6,476 nucleotides of DNA from a bacterium (GCA_021159225.1 JAGGSE010000149.1:1-6476), one strand, 5' to 3'; numbered from the stretch's first letter, positions 1 to 6,476 are shown. The notes: a model not told the origin generated them from the sequence alone. Program-made: numbers and translations.

Positions 1-270
1 GAGACAAACCTAAAGAAAATAGCAGTGCTAAACCTAGAGGACCCTGTCGGAATCATAGAAGGAGATGTTTATCTCCAAAAAGCAAATGTCAGAGATATTA
101 ATATGGAAGGGGCAATGATTGAGGGTTCGTTAGATATGCAAGGAATAACAATCTTCGGCTCTCTTAATATGACCAATACCAAAATTAACGACATTTTGCT
201 CTTGAAAGGCGGTATTATTCGTGGAGACCTAAAAATAGAGGGCTTGAAATACAAAGAAAGAATCGCATAA
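1..270 (+). CDS. C-terminal part of a protein with 11-residue solenoid repeats (5' end outside window)
   Basis: The reading frame is open from the first base to the TAA at 268-270, giving 89 residues. A GTG at 25 could start it, but the frame is already open upstream and no ribosome binding site precedes that GTG, so I treat the gene as cut by the window edge. Residues 36-79 are four exact 11-residue repeats with an invariant Ile (40, 51, 62, 73), an invariant Leu (44, 55, 66, 77), a Met/Leu/Ile (46, 57, 68, 79) and Gly/Asp two residues after the Ile. A weaker copy precedes them (about 19-35, one rung a residue short). Such spacing of beta-branched and Gly residues suggests a beta-helix or pentapeptide-repeat-like solenoid. 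There is no cysteine, catalytic motif or membrane segment in the visible part. The function is unknown. The stop lies 7 nt before dnaE, so the genes are probably co-transcribed. Confidence 0.75.
   Translation, partial: ETNLKKIAVLNLEDPVGIIEGDVYLQKANVRDINMEGAMIEGSLDMQGITIFGSLNMTNTKINDILLLKGGIIRGDLKIEGLKYKERIA
106..237 (+). repeat. Four tandem 11-residue (33-nt) coding repeats
   Basis: The codons for residues 36-79 of the first gene (numbered from base 1) form four 33-nt units at 106-138, 139-171, 172-204 and 205-237. The shared protein pattern is x-G/N-x-x-I-x-G/D-x-L-x-M/L/I. The nucleotide copies have diverged considerably, so the repeat is kept at protein level, which points to structural selection rather than recent duplication. 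Confidence 0.7.
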
Positions 271-286
271 AAACCTTATGAGGTTT
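271..286 (+). promoter_or_regulatory. Small inverted repeat with the dnaE start codon in its loop
   Basis: AAACCT (271-276) and AGGTTT (281-286) are perfect reverse complements around the 4-nt loop TATG, which contains the dnaE ATG (278-280). The stem has only two G-C pairs and would be weak. It sits exactly where dnaE lacks a Shine-Dalgarno and directly after the upstream stop codon (268-270). One reading is translational coupling: a ribosome terminating on the upstream gene would cover and open this hairpin. Chance remains possible for a stem this short. Confidence 0.3.
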
Positions 287-3200
287 ACACATCTCCATGT
301 TCACTCTCATTACTCATTATTAGATGGGCTACCTACAATAGATCAGTTGTTGGATTATGCAAAAAAACTTGGCATGGATTCTCTTGCCCTAACCGACCAC
401 GGCGTAATGTACGGAGCAGTGGAATTTTACAAAAAGGCAAAGAAAAAAGGAATCAAGCCCATCATCGGGATAGAGGCATACCAAGCACTAAACAAAAGAA
501 CAGACAGAAGGCCCGGTATCGATGACAAGAGGTATCACCTGGTTCTTTTGGCTAAAAACGAAACGGGCTATAAAAATTTAGTGAAATTAACAACCAGAGC
601 CCACCTGGAGGGTTTCTATTACAAACCCCGCATTGACGAAGAACTACTGGAAGAATATTCCGAGGGACTTATCTGTCTTTCCGGCTGTCTGGCTGGGAAG
701 ATTCCGAAATTAATTTTAGCCAACAAAATAGAAGAAGCGGAAAGAACCGCTTCAAAATACAAGGAACTTTTTGGCAAGAATGATTTTTATCTAGAACTTC
801 AGCATCATCCCCACATACCCGAACAAAAAAAGGTAAATAATGCCTTAATAAGTATCTCAAAGAAATTGGGCATCCCTCTAGTGGCAACCAACGATTGTCA
901 TTATTTAAGACCGGAAGACGCAGATGCCCAAGATATTCTAATGCTGATTAATACCAACGCCAATCCCCAAGACCCCGAGCGACTAACAATGAAAATGGAT
1001 GACTTTTCTTTAAGGACAAGCCAGCAGATGGCCGAGGCCTTCAAGGAAATACCCGAAGCACTGGAAAACACCCAAAAAATTGTCCAAATGTGCAACTTTA
1101 ATTTCAAACTGGGCAAGGTAAGTTTGCCGAAATTTCAAACCCCAAATGGGAAAACACCCGACGAATATATAAGGGAACTTTGTCTTCTTGGTCTGAAAAA
1201 GCGCTATGGTCCAAAGCCGCCACAAAAAGTAATCCAACGGCTCAACTATGAACTTTCAGTTATCTCCAAAATGGGCTTTTCCTCCTACTTTTTAATTGTC
1301 CAGGATTTTGTTAATTGGGCAAAGCAAAACCGAATCGTGGTAGGTCCTGGCAGGGGATCAGCCGGCGGTTCTTTGGTCTCATATCTATTGAACATCACCA
1401 ATATTGACCCAATAAAATACAATCTCATGTTTGAGAGATTCTTAAATCCTGGCAGGGCAAAGGTTTCTCTGCCAGACATTGATATTGACTTTACTGACAG
1501 AAGAAGAGATGAGGTCATCAATTACATTAAGCAAAAATACGGCGAAAACCATGTCGCCCAAATCATTACCTTTGGAACAATGGCTGCCCGGGTTGTGGTA
1601 AGGGATGTGGGAAGGGCATTGGGCTACCCATATAACTATTGCGATAAACTGGCAAAAATGATTCCCTTTAACTTCAGCCTTGAGGAGGCATTGGCAAAAC
1701 TACCTGAATTCCGCCAGATTTACGAGACCGATGAGAAGGCGCAAAAACTTATTGATTTTGCCAAAAAATTGGAGGGGGTTGCCCGACACGCCTCTACCCA
1801 TGCCTGCGGCGTGGTTATTTCTGACAAACCATTAGATGATATTGTCCCGCTTCAGAAATCCAGCCAAAACGACTCAACTATTGTCAGCCAGTATGAGATG
1901 CACTCCATTGAGGACCTGGGCCTTTTAAAAATGGATCTTTTGGGACTGAAAAACCTTACTATTATTGAGGATACCCTGGTTAGAATATACGAGGTCCAGA
2001 ACAAAAAAATTGATATTGAGAACATACCCCTGACTGACCGAGCCACATTCAAACTATTTCAAAGGGGAGAGACCATAGGCGTTTTTCAGTGCGAATCAGA
2101 AGGTTTTAGAAAGTATTTAAGACAACTAAAGCCAACTGAAATGGAAGACCTAATCGCTATGGTTGCCCTTTATCGGCCTGGGCCTATGCAGTTTATTCCC
2201 GATTTTATTGCCGGCAAGCGCAAGAAGAAAAAAATTACATATCTCCATCCAAAACTCAAGCCAATTCTGGAGAAAACCCAGGGAATCTGTATATATCAGG
2301 AGCAATTGATGGAAATTGCCCAAAAACTGGCTGGTTTTTCTCTATCTGAAGCCGACCTCTTAAGAAAAGCGGTAGGGAAAAAGATAAGGTCTCTGCTTTT
2401 GGAACAGGAAGAGAAATTGACTCAGGGAATGAAGAAAAACGGCATTCCTGAAAATGTTGCCAAAAAAATCTGGCAGTGGGTCCTGCCCTTTGCTCGCTAC
2501 GGCTTTAACCGGTCCCATAGTTGCGCCTATGCCCAGATTGCCTACCAAACCGCCTACCTAAAAGCCCACTTTCCGGTAGAGTTTATGGCTGCTCTTTTAA
2601 CCTCGGAAAAGAATGACGTGGAAAGAATTGGTTTTCTTATTGGCGAATGTAAGAAAATGCATATTGATGTTTTGCCTCCTGATATCAACGAAAGTTGGAG
2701 AAACTTCACGGTGGTGCCAAAGAAAAATCAAATCAGGTTCGGATTCTTGGCAATTAAAAACGTCGGAACAAATGTGGTTGAGGCGATTGTTAAGGAAAGA
2801 AAAGAAAACGGGCCCTTTCGCTCAATTAAGGACTTTTTCTCCAGAATGCCCTCTTCAGTAATGAATAAAAAATCACTGGAGAGTTTAATCAAGGCAGGAG
2901 CCTTTGATAAACTGGCTGAAAGAAATCAACTCTTAATGGGACTGGAGGGACTGCTTGAATTTAACCGGGAAAACCGGAAAAAGAAGATGTCTGGTCAACA
3001 GGGTCTTTTTGACAGAATAAAATCAGACAACGAACTTTCCCTACCTAAAGCCAAACCAGCGACAAAAAAAGAAAAAATCTTCTGGGAAAAAGAACTTCTT
3101 GGGCTTTTTGTAAGTTCTCATCCCTTAGAGGGATTCCAGAAGGTACTGGCAAAAAAAGCCCTGCCCATATCAAAAATCGGCTCAGGTATAACGGGTCATC

Positions 3201-3451
3201 TTTGCAGAATTGGAGGAATTATATCCGAAATTAAAAGGATCATCACAAAAAACGGCAGCCCAATGCTTTTTGTAAAAATGGAAGACCTCACAGACAAAAT
3301 TGAGGTAGTGGTCTTTCCCTCAGTACTCTCAAAGAACCCCTCTGCTTTTCAAGAGAACAAAATCGTCCTTGTCTCAGGAAGAATAAGCGAAAGAGGAGAC
3401 ACGCCCAAACTTATCGCTGAAAATGTTGAGGAACTTGTAGAAGAAGGATAA
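278..3451 (+). CDS. dnaE: DNA polymerase III subunit alpha (DnaE), C-terminally short form
   Basis: This is the catalytic subunit of the replicative DNA polymerase, a cytoplasmic C-family enzyme of 1057 aa. An N-terminal PHP domain (about 3-210) carries HVHSHYS (7-13), LTDHG (38-42), CLSGC (133-137) and NDCHY (205-209). The likely metal ligands H7, H9, D16, H41, E66, H87, C137, D206 and H208 are all present. The palm/nucleotide site shows GPGRGSAGGS (356-365), PDIDIDF (399-405, with D402 and D404 catalytic) and the third Asp D553 in KMDLLGL. The fingers follow (YRPGPMQF 632-639 to about 770), then tandem HhH (about 820-880), a clamp-binding motif QQGLF (907-911) and an OB fold (about 972-1050). 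The protein then stops: the roughly 100-residue tau-binding domain of E. coli DnaE (1160 aa) is missing. The ATG at 278 puts the PHP motif at the usual distance from the N-terminus, although no Shine-Dalgarno precedes it. The stop is 2 nt before thrS. Confidence 0.97.
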   Translation: MRFTHLHVHSHYSLLDGLPTIDQLLDYAKKLGMDSLALTDHGVMYGAVEFYKKAKKKGIKPIIGIEAYQALNKRTDRRPGIDDKRYHLVLLAKNETGYKNLVKLTTRAHLEGFYYKPRIDEELLEEYSEGLICLSGCLAGKIPKLILANKIEEAERTASKYKELFGKNDFYLELQHHPHIPEQKKVNNALISISKKLGIPLVATNDCHYLRPEDADAQDILMLINTNANPQDPERLTMKMDDFSLRTSQQMAEAFKEIPEALENTQKIVQMCNFNFKLGKVSLPKFQTPNGKTPDEYIRELCLLGLKKRYGPKPPQKVIQRLNYELSVISKMGFSSYFLIVQDFVNWAKQNRIVVGPGRGSAGGSLVSYLLNITNIDPIKYNLMFERFLNPGRAKVSLPDIDIDFTDRRRDEVINYIKQKYGENHVAQIITFGTMAARVVVRDVGRALGYPYNYCDKLAKMIPFNFSLEEALAKLPEFRQIYETDEKAQKLIDFAKKLEGVARHASTHACGVVISDKPLDDIVPLQKSSQNDSTIVSQYEMHSIEDLGLLKMDLLGLKNLTIIEDTLVRIYEVQNKKIDIENIPLTDRATFKLFQRGETIGVFQCESEGFRKYLRQLKPTEMEDLIAMVALYRPGPMQFIPDFIAGKRKKKKITYLHPKLKPILEKTQGICIYQEQLMEIAQKLAGFSLSEADLLRKAVGKKIRSLLLEQEEKLTQGMKKNGIPENVAKKIWQWVLPFARYGFNRSHSCAYAQIAYQTAYLKAHFPVEFMAALLTSEKNDVERIGFLIGECKKMHIDVLPPDINESWRNFTVVPKKNQIRFGFLAIKNVGTNVVEAIVKERKENGPFRSIKDFFSRMPSSVMNKKSLESLIKAGAFDKLAERNQLLMGLEGLLEFNRENRKKKMSGQQGLFDRIKSDNELSLPKAKPATKKEKIFWEKELLGLFVSSHPLEGFQKVLAKKALPISKIGSGITGHLCRIGGIISEIKRIITKNGSPMLFVKMEDLTDKIEVVVFPSVLSKNPSAFQENKIVLVSGRISERGDTPKLIAENVEELVEEG
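3442..3448 (+). promoter_or_regulatory. Ribosome binding site of thrS
   Basis: AGAAGGA lies 5 nt upstream of the thrS ATG at 3454 and overlaps the last codons of dnaE. It supports this ATG as the start and therefore the absence of an N-terminal TGS domain. It is the only good Shine-Dalgarno among the gene starts of this window. Confidence 0.7.
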
Positions 3452-3453
3452 AA

Positions 3454-5184
3454 ATGAAAAAAAAGGCAACTGAAATAGACAAAATAAGACACTCTCTTGC
3501 CCACATTATGGCAGCAGCGGTCCAGGAAATATATCCCGGGGTTAAATTTGGCATAGGTCCGGCAATTGAAAACGGTTTTTATTACGACTTTGATCTTCCC
3601 TCCCCTATCTCAGAAAATGACCTAAAAAAAATTGAAAGAAAAATGCAAAAGTTAATTAAGGAAAATATCAGGTTTGAGAAAAAACTTATCTCAAAGAGGG
3701 AAGCCAAAAAAATATTTAAAGACCAGCCATACAAATTGGAATTGATTGAAAAAATTCCGGAAAAAAATGTCTCAATCTACAAAAGCGGGAAATTTCTTGA
3801 CCTCTGCAAGGGACCTCATATTAAATCAACCAAAGAAATAGACCCTGCCGGATTCAAACTCACAAGGGTTTCTGGCGCCTATTGGCAGGGAAGCGAAAAG
3901 AATCCGATGCTCACCCGGATTTATGGTTTGGCTTTTAAAACAAAAAAGCAACTTAAGGAGTTTTTGGAAAAAGAGAAGGAGGCGGAAAAAAGAGACCACA
4001 GGATTTTAGGCAAAAAACTTGACCTGTTCCATATTGACGAAAATATTGGACCGGGATTAGTTCTCTGGCATCCAAAAGGAGCCCTGATTAAATACCTTAT
4101 TGAAAACTACGCATTAGATGAATATCTAAAAAATGGATACCAACTGGTCTGCACCCCCCATATTGCCAAGTTAAATCTCTGGGAAACCTCAGGGCATACC
4201 AAATTTTACAAAGAAAATATGTTTCCCCCTTTTCATATGGCAGAACTAAAAGAAGAGGAAAAGGATGACTACCAAATTAAGCCAATGAACTGTCCCTTTC
4301 ATATTGCCATCTACAAAACAAAAATCCGCTCCTACCGAGACCTGCCTATTAGATACACAGAACTGGGCACGGTCTACCGCTACGAGAAATCAGGTGTCCT
4401 CCATGGCTTGACCAGGGTGAGAGGATTTACCCAGGATGACGCCCACATCTTTTGCACCCCTGAGCAACTTTCTCAGGAACTGACCTCTGTCCTAAAACTG
4501 ACCTTCAAAATACTAAAAAAATTCGGATTCAAGAAACTTAATGTCTATCTTTCTACCAAGCCAAAAAAATTTGTGGGAGATGAAAAAATATGGCACAAGG
4601 CAGAAAACTCCCTCAAATACGCCCTGAAAAAAGTAAAATCAAAATACACCCTTGATAAGGGCGGAGGGGCATTCTACGGACCGAAGATTGATATTAAAAT
4701 CAAAGATGCCCTGGAGCGAGAATGGCAGTGCACAACAATTCAAGTAGATTTCAATCTCCCTGAGAGGTTTGATGTTACCTATATTGACCAAAAAGGAAGA
4801 AAGAAAAGGCCAATAATGGTTCACCGGGCACTCCTGGGTTCGCTGGAAAGATTTATCGGGGTTCTTCTTGAATACTATGAAGGAGAACTTCCTTTTTGGC
4901 TTTCTCCCATTCAGGTCTGGATAATTCCCTTAGGAAAGAGACATCTGAAATATGCAGAGCAGGTAATGAAGAAATTAAAAGAAAAAGGAATAAGGGCCGA
5001 ATTAAAAGATGAAAAAGAAACGGTCTCCAAAAAAATCCGGGAAGGAGAAATTCAAAAAATCCCCTATCTTTTGGTAATTGGAGATAGGGAGATAAATTCA
5101 AAAACAATCAGAGTAAGAAAAAGAAAAAAAGGAGATATAGGAGAAATGAAATTGGACCAATTTATTGATAAAATTAAAAAATAG
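3454..5184 (+). CDS. thrS: Threonyl-tRNA synthetase lacking the TGS domain
   Basis: This class II synthetase charges tRNA-Thr with threonine in the cytoplasm (576 aa; E. coli has 642). It opens directly with the editing (SAD) domain: HSLAH (13-17) and DLCKGPH (116-122) supply the hydrolytic-site His and Cys residues, followed by the conserved SGAYWQG (140-146). The aminoacylation core has motif 1 around 234-251, motif 2 with YRYEKSG (308-314) and RVRGFTQDDAHIF (321-333), and motif 3 with VHRALLGSLERF (456-467). The zinc ligands that recognise threonine are C280, H331 and H457. The anticodon-binding domain spans about 484-576. The roughly 60-residue N-terminal TGS domain is absent, and this is not a miscalled start: a Shine-Dalgarno sits 5 nt before this ATG and dnaE ends just upstream. 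Editing and catalytic sites look intact. It is probably translated from the same mRNA as dnaE. Confidence 0.97.
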   Translation: MKKKATEIDKIRHSLAHIMAAAVQEIYPGVKFGIGPAIENGFYYDFDLPSPISENDLKKIERKMQKLIKENIRFEKKLISKREAKKIFKDQPYKLELIEKIPEKNVSIYKSGKFLDLCKGPHIKSTKEIDPAGFKLTRVSGAYWQGSEKNPMLTRIYGLAFKTKKQLKEFLEKEKEAEKRDHRILGKKLDLFHIDENIGPGLVLWHPKGALIKYLIENYALDEYLKNGYQLVCTPHIAKLNLWETSGHTKFYKENMFPPFHMAELKEEEKDDYQIKPMNCPFHIAIYKTKIRSYRDLPIRYTELGTVYRYEKSGVLHGLTRVRGFTQDDAHIFCTPEQLSQELTSVLKLTFKILKKFGFKKLNVYLSTKPKKFVGDEKIWHKAENSLKYALKKVKSKYTLDKGGGAFYGPKIDIKIKDALEREWQCTTIQVDFNLPERFDVTYIDQKGRKKRPIMVHRALLGSLERFIGVLLEYYEGELPFWLSPIQVWIIPLGKRHLKYAEQVMKKLKEKGIRAELKDEKETVSKKIREGEIQKIPYLLVIGDREINSKTIRVRKRKKGDIGEMKLDQFIDKIKK

Positions 5185-5195
5185 AAAAAGGTCGA

Positions 5196-5217
5196 CGTTC
5201 AAATAATATTTTGAACG
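5196..5217. other. Perfect 8-bp stem-loop in the thrS downstream spacer
   Basis: CGTTCAAA (5196-5203) and TTTGAACG (5210-5217) are exact reverse complements around the 6-nt loop TAATAT, starting 12 nt after the thrS stop. On the + strand it is followed by an A-rich, not T-rich, tract (5218-5236), so it is not a standard intrinsic terminator for thrS. On the - strand the T run begins only after a seven-base GC-containing gap. It may protect the thrS mRNA 3' end, act as an imperfect terminator, be a protein-binding palindrome, or modulate translation of the next gene, whose ATG is 18 nt downstream. The rest of the 51-nt spacer is A-rich, with no Shine-Dalgarno for the next gene. Confidence 0.5.
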
Positions 5218-5235
5218 AAAAAAAATAAAAAAAAT

Positions 5236-6476
5236 ATGAATAAAAAGGCATTGAAGATTCTTGTTTTAGGTCTGACCTTGGCTATTATCTTTGGACTGTG
5301 TGGGCTGATGGTCTCGGCCCAGGAGGTTTCTGCCCAGGACCTTGGGATCTCAAGCCCCTGGATTCTACCAGGAGATCCGCTCTATTTCTTAAAGGATTGG
5401 AGCCGTGGCATTCGCTCTTTCTTTACCTTTGATCCGGTAAAGAAGTTTGAATTAAGGTCAAAATTTGCTAATGAAAAACTGATGGAGATAAAGAAAATGA
5501 TTGAAGAAAAGAGAAATCCAGAAGTTATTGAAAGGGCAAGTGAAAATTATGAAAAGGAAATAGAAAGAGTGAACAATCAGGCAGATAGATTGAAAGAAAA
5601 GGCAAAGAAAAATCCTGAATTAAATAGGTTTTTAGACAAATGGACCCAGCACCAAATACTTCACCAGAAACTCCTTGAGAGATTGGAGACCCAGGTTAGC
5701 CCTCAAGCATTTGAGAAAATAAAGAAAGTTAGAGAAAAACACCTGGAAAGATTTAAGGATGTAATGATGAAGTTGGAAAAGAAAGAAGAACTTCCAAAAA
5801 GATTAGAAAGGGCAGTAGAAAATCTGAAAGGCGGCCCCTTCAAAGAGGTAAAGGCACTAGAGATACTAAAAGAGTTAGAAAAAAGGGTACCAAAAGAGGC
5901 AAAGAAAGGTATCCAGAATGCCCAAGGAAGAATCCTAAACAATCTCCAGAAAAAATTAGAAAAGATGCCGGAAAAAAAGAGGGAGATGATAAAGGATTAT
6001 ATAGAAAAACTGCCAGGAGACCCTGACCTACATATGAAAATTTTACAAGATATCACAGCAGTTCCCCAACTGAAAGAACTAAGAGGAAAAGTAATTAAAG
6101 GAATCTCCGAAAAAATTGAAAAGAAAGCCAAAGAGAAAGGTTGTCCAAAATGGACCCCACCTGCTCCGGATTTCTGTAAGGAAGGAAGAATTGTGATAAA
6201 AAGGGATTCCAAGGGCTGTCCCCTACCGCCAAAATGTATTCCTTATTCCAGCAAGGAACTAATAAGGATAAAATGCATCTCTGAATGTCTTAAGTCATAT
6301 CTGCCTTATGTGCCAGAGGATTTGAAATCCTGTCTTAAAAAGGGAATTTCCTCTGAAAAACCGGTAGAATACGGACTGAAGTGCGTTAGACCCTATATGG
6401 AAAAAAGAGGAATAAAGGTTAAAGAAAAGATAAAGGATTTTGAGGTTTGCCTAAAAAAATGTTTAGGAATTGAACA
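5236..6476 (+). CDS. Secreted DUF5667-type helical protein with cysteine-rich tail (3' end outside window)
   Basis: The frame is open from ATG 5236 to the last base (413 codons plus two bases, no stop), so the C-terminus is missing. Residues 1-33 form a signal peptide: a Lys-rich start, a hydrophobic core at about 8-25, then likely signal peptidase I sites after A28 or A33 (VSA-Q twice). ILPGDPLYFLKDW (43-55) and FFTFDPVKKFELR (62-74) match the start of DUF5667 as I remember it. Residues about 75-300 are Lys/Glu-rich amphipathic helices, probably coiled coil, without cysteine. The tail has ten cysteines: C303, C314, C328 and C334 in a Pro-rich segment, and C347, C351, C366, C383, C405 and C409 with a CxxxC at each end. 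They are likely disulfide-bonded outside the membrane (inference). The function is unknown; an envelope or surface role is plausible. No lipobox precedes C22. The start is set by the signal peptide because no Shine-Dalgarno is seen. Confidence 0.85.
   Translation, partial: MNKKALKILVLGLTLAIIFGLCGLMVSAQEVSAQDLGISSPWILPGDPLYFLKDWSRGIRSFFTFDPVKKFELRSKFANEKLMEIKKMIEEKRNPEVIERASENYEKEIERVNNQADRLKEKAKKNPELNRFLDKWTQHQILHQKLLERLETQVSPQAFEKIKKVREKHLERFKDVMMKLEKKEELPKRLERAVENLKGGPFKEVKALEILKELEKRVPKEAKKGIQNAQGRILNNLQKKLEKMPEKKREMIKDYIEKLPGDPDLHMKILQDITAVPQLKELRGKVIKGISEKIEKKAKEKGCPKWTPPAPDFCKEGRIVIKRDSKGCPLPPKCIPYSSKELIRIKCISECLKSYLPYVPEDLKSCLKKGISSEKPVEYGLKCVRPYMEKRGIKVKEKIKDFEVCLKKCLGIE
5311..5340 (+). 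repeat. 15-nt tandem near-duplication at the signal peptide cleavage region
   Basis: Two adjacent 15-nt units (5311-5325 and 5326-5340) match at 12 of 15 bases and encode VSAQE then VSAQD (residues 26-35). Each contains an acceptable A-x-x-type signal peptidase I site (VSA before Gln), so the duplication doubles the possible cleavage point. It could also be chance in a short low-complexity stretch. Confidence 0.45.

Noticed and set aside
25..27. GTG at 25 as a true start of the first gene
   Set aside because: The frame is open to base 1 and no Shine-Dalgarno precedes it, so a start outside the window is more likely.
669..2548. Several 60-80-codon open frames on the - strand within dnaE, including 669-887, 1010-1237 and 1285-1521
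   Set aside because: They lie antisense to a fully recognisable DnaE, show no conserved motif, and have the odd Trp/Cys/Phe-rich composition of shadow frames.
2613..2861. An 82-codon + strand frame inside dnaE
   Set aside because: It is an alternative frame of the HhH region, where the DnaE frame is clearly conserved; there is no ribosome binding site or domain.
5196..5230. Intrinsic terminator for thrS
   Set aside because: The stem is followed by A residues rather than a T run on the + strand, so only an unassigned stem-loop can be claimed.
5211..5240. A sigma-70-like promoter with TTGAAC as -35 and ATATGA or TATGAA as -10
   Set aside because: The -10 candidate overlaps the start codon of the gene it would serve and is a poor match; TTGAAC is also part of the stem-loop arm.
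5290..5305. Lipoprotein signal at C22 of the secreted protein
   Set aside because: The residues before it (F-G-L-C) do not fit a lipobox, and two good signal peptidase I sites follow.
5703..6212. Two - strand frames (5703-5942 and 5997-6212) that look like the only genes after thrS
   Set aside because: The + strand frame from 5236 has a signal peptide, the DUF5667 opening and patterned cysteines, and explains the whole region; the - frames are Phe/Ser-rich antisense of Lys/Glu codons.
1..6476. UGA-as-glycine code of Gracilibacteria/SR1
   Set aside because: DnaE and ThrRS read full length with no in-frame TGA and normal glycine codons.

Overview
This 6.5-kb window carries four genes, all on the + strand and closely spaced: the 3' end of a repeat-protein gene, a complete dnaE (replicative DNA polymerase III alpha), a complete thrS (threonyl-tRNA synthetase), and the first 413 codons of a secreted DUF5667-type protein that runs off the right edge. 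No tRNA, rRNA, CRISPR array or mobile element is visible. The only clear intergenic gap is the 51 nt between thrS and the last gene.

The source looks like a bacterium of the Candidate Phyla Radiation (Patescibacteria, perhaps Parcubacteria-like). This is inferred from four things: AT-rich, lysine-rich coding; a short DnaE that ends right after its OB fold; a ThrRS with no N-terminal TGS domain; and a DUF5667 secreted protein with a Cys/Pro-rich tail, a kind I associate with these lineages. All stop codons seen are TAA or TAG, and full-length families read through in the standard bacterial code. Nothing here needs UGA=Gly recoding. The phylum assignment needs a database comparison.

Layout: 1-270 is the tail of a solenoid-like protein with a strict 11-residue repeat. 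dnaE (278-3451) starts 7 nt after that stop, has no Shine-Dalgarno, and its ATG lies in the loop of a 6-bp inverted repeat. thrS (3454-5184) starts 2 nt after the dnaE stop and has a good Shine-Dalgarno inside the dnaE end, so the two are probably co-transcribed. After thrS comes a perfect 8-bp stem-loop in an A-rich spacer, then the secreted-protein gene at 5236.

DnaE and ThrRS are essential cytoplasmic replication and translation enzymes; their adjacency is a housekeeping cluster, not a pathway. The two flanking genes, a repeat protein and an exported coiled-coil/cysteine-rich protein, have no known mechanistic link to them. The least explained parts are the cysteine-rich tail of the exported protein, the 11-residue repeat protein, and the two small inverted repeats at gene boundaries. 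I see no convincing evidence of a new multi-gene system.
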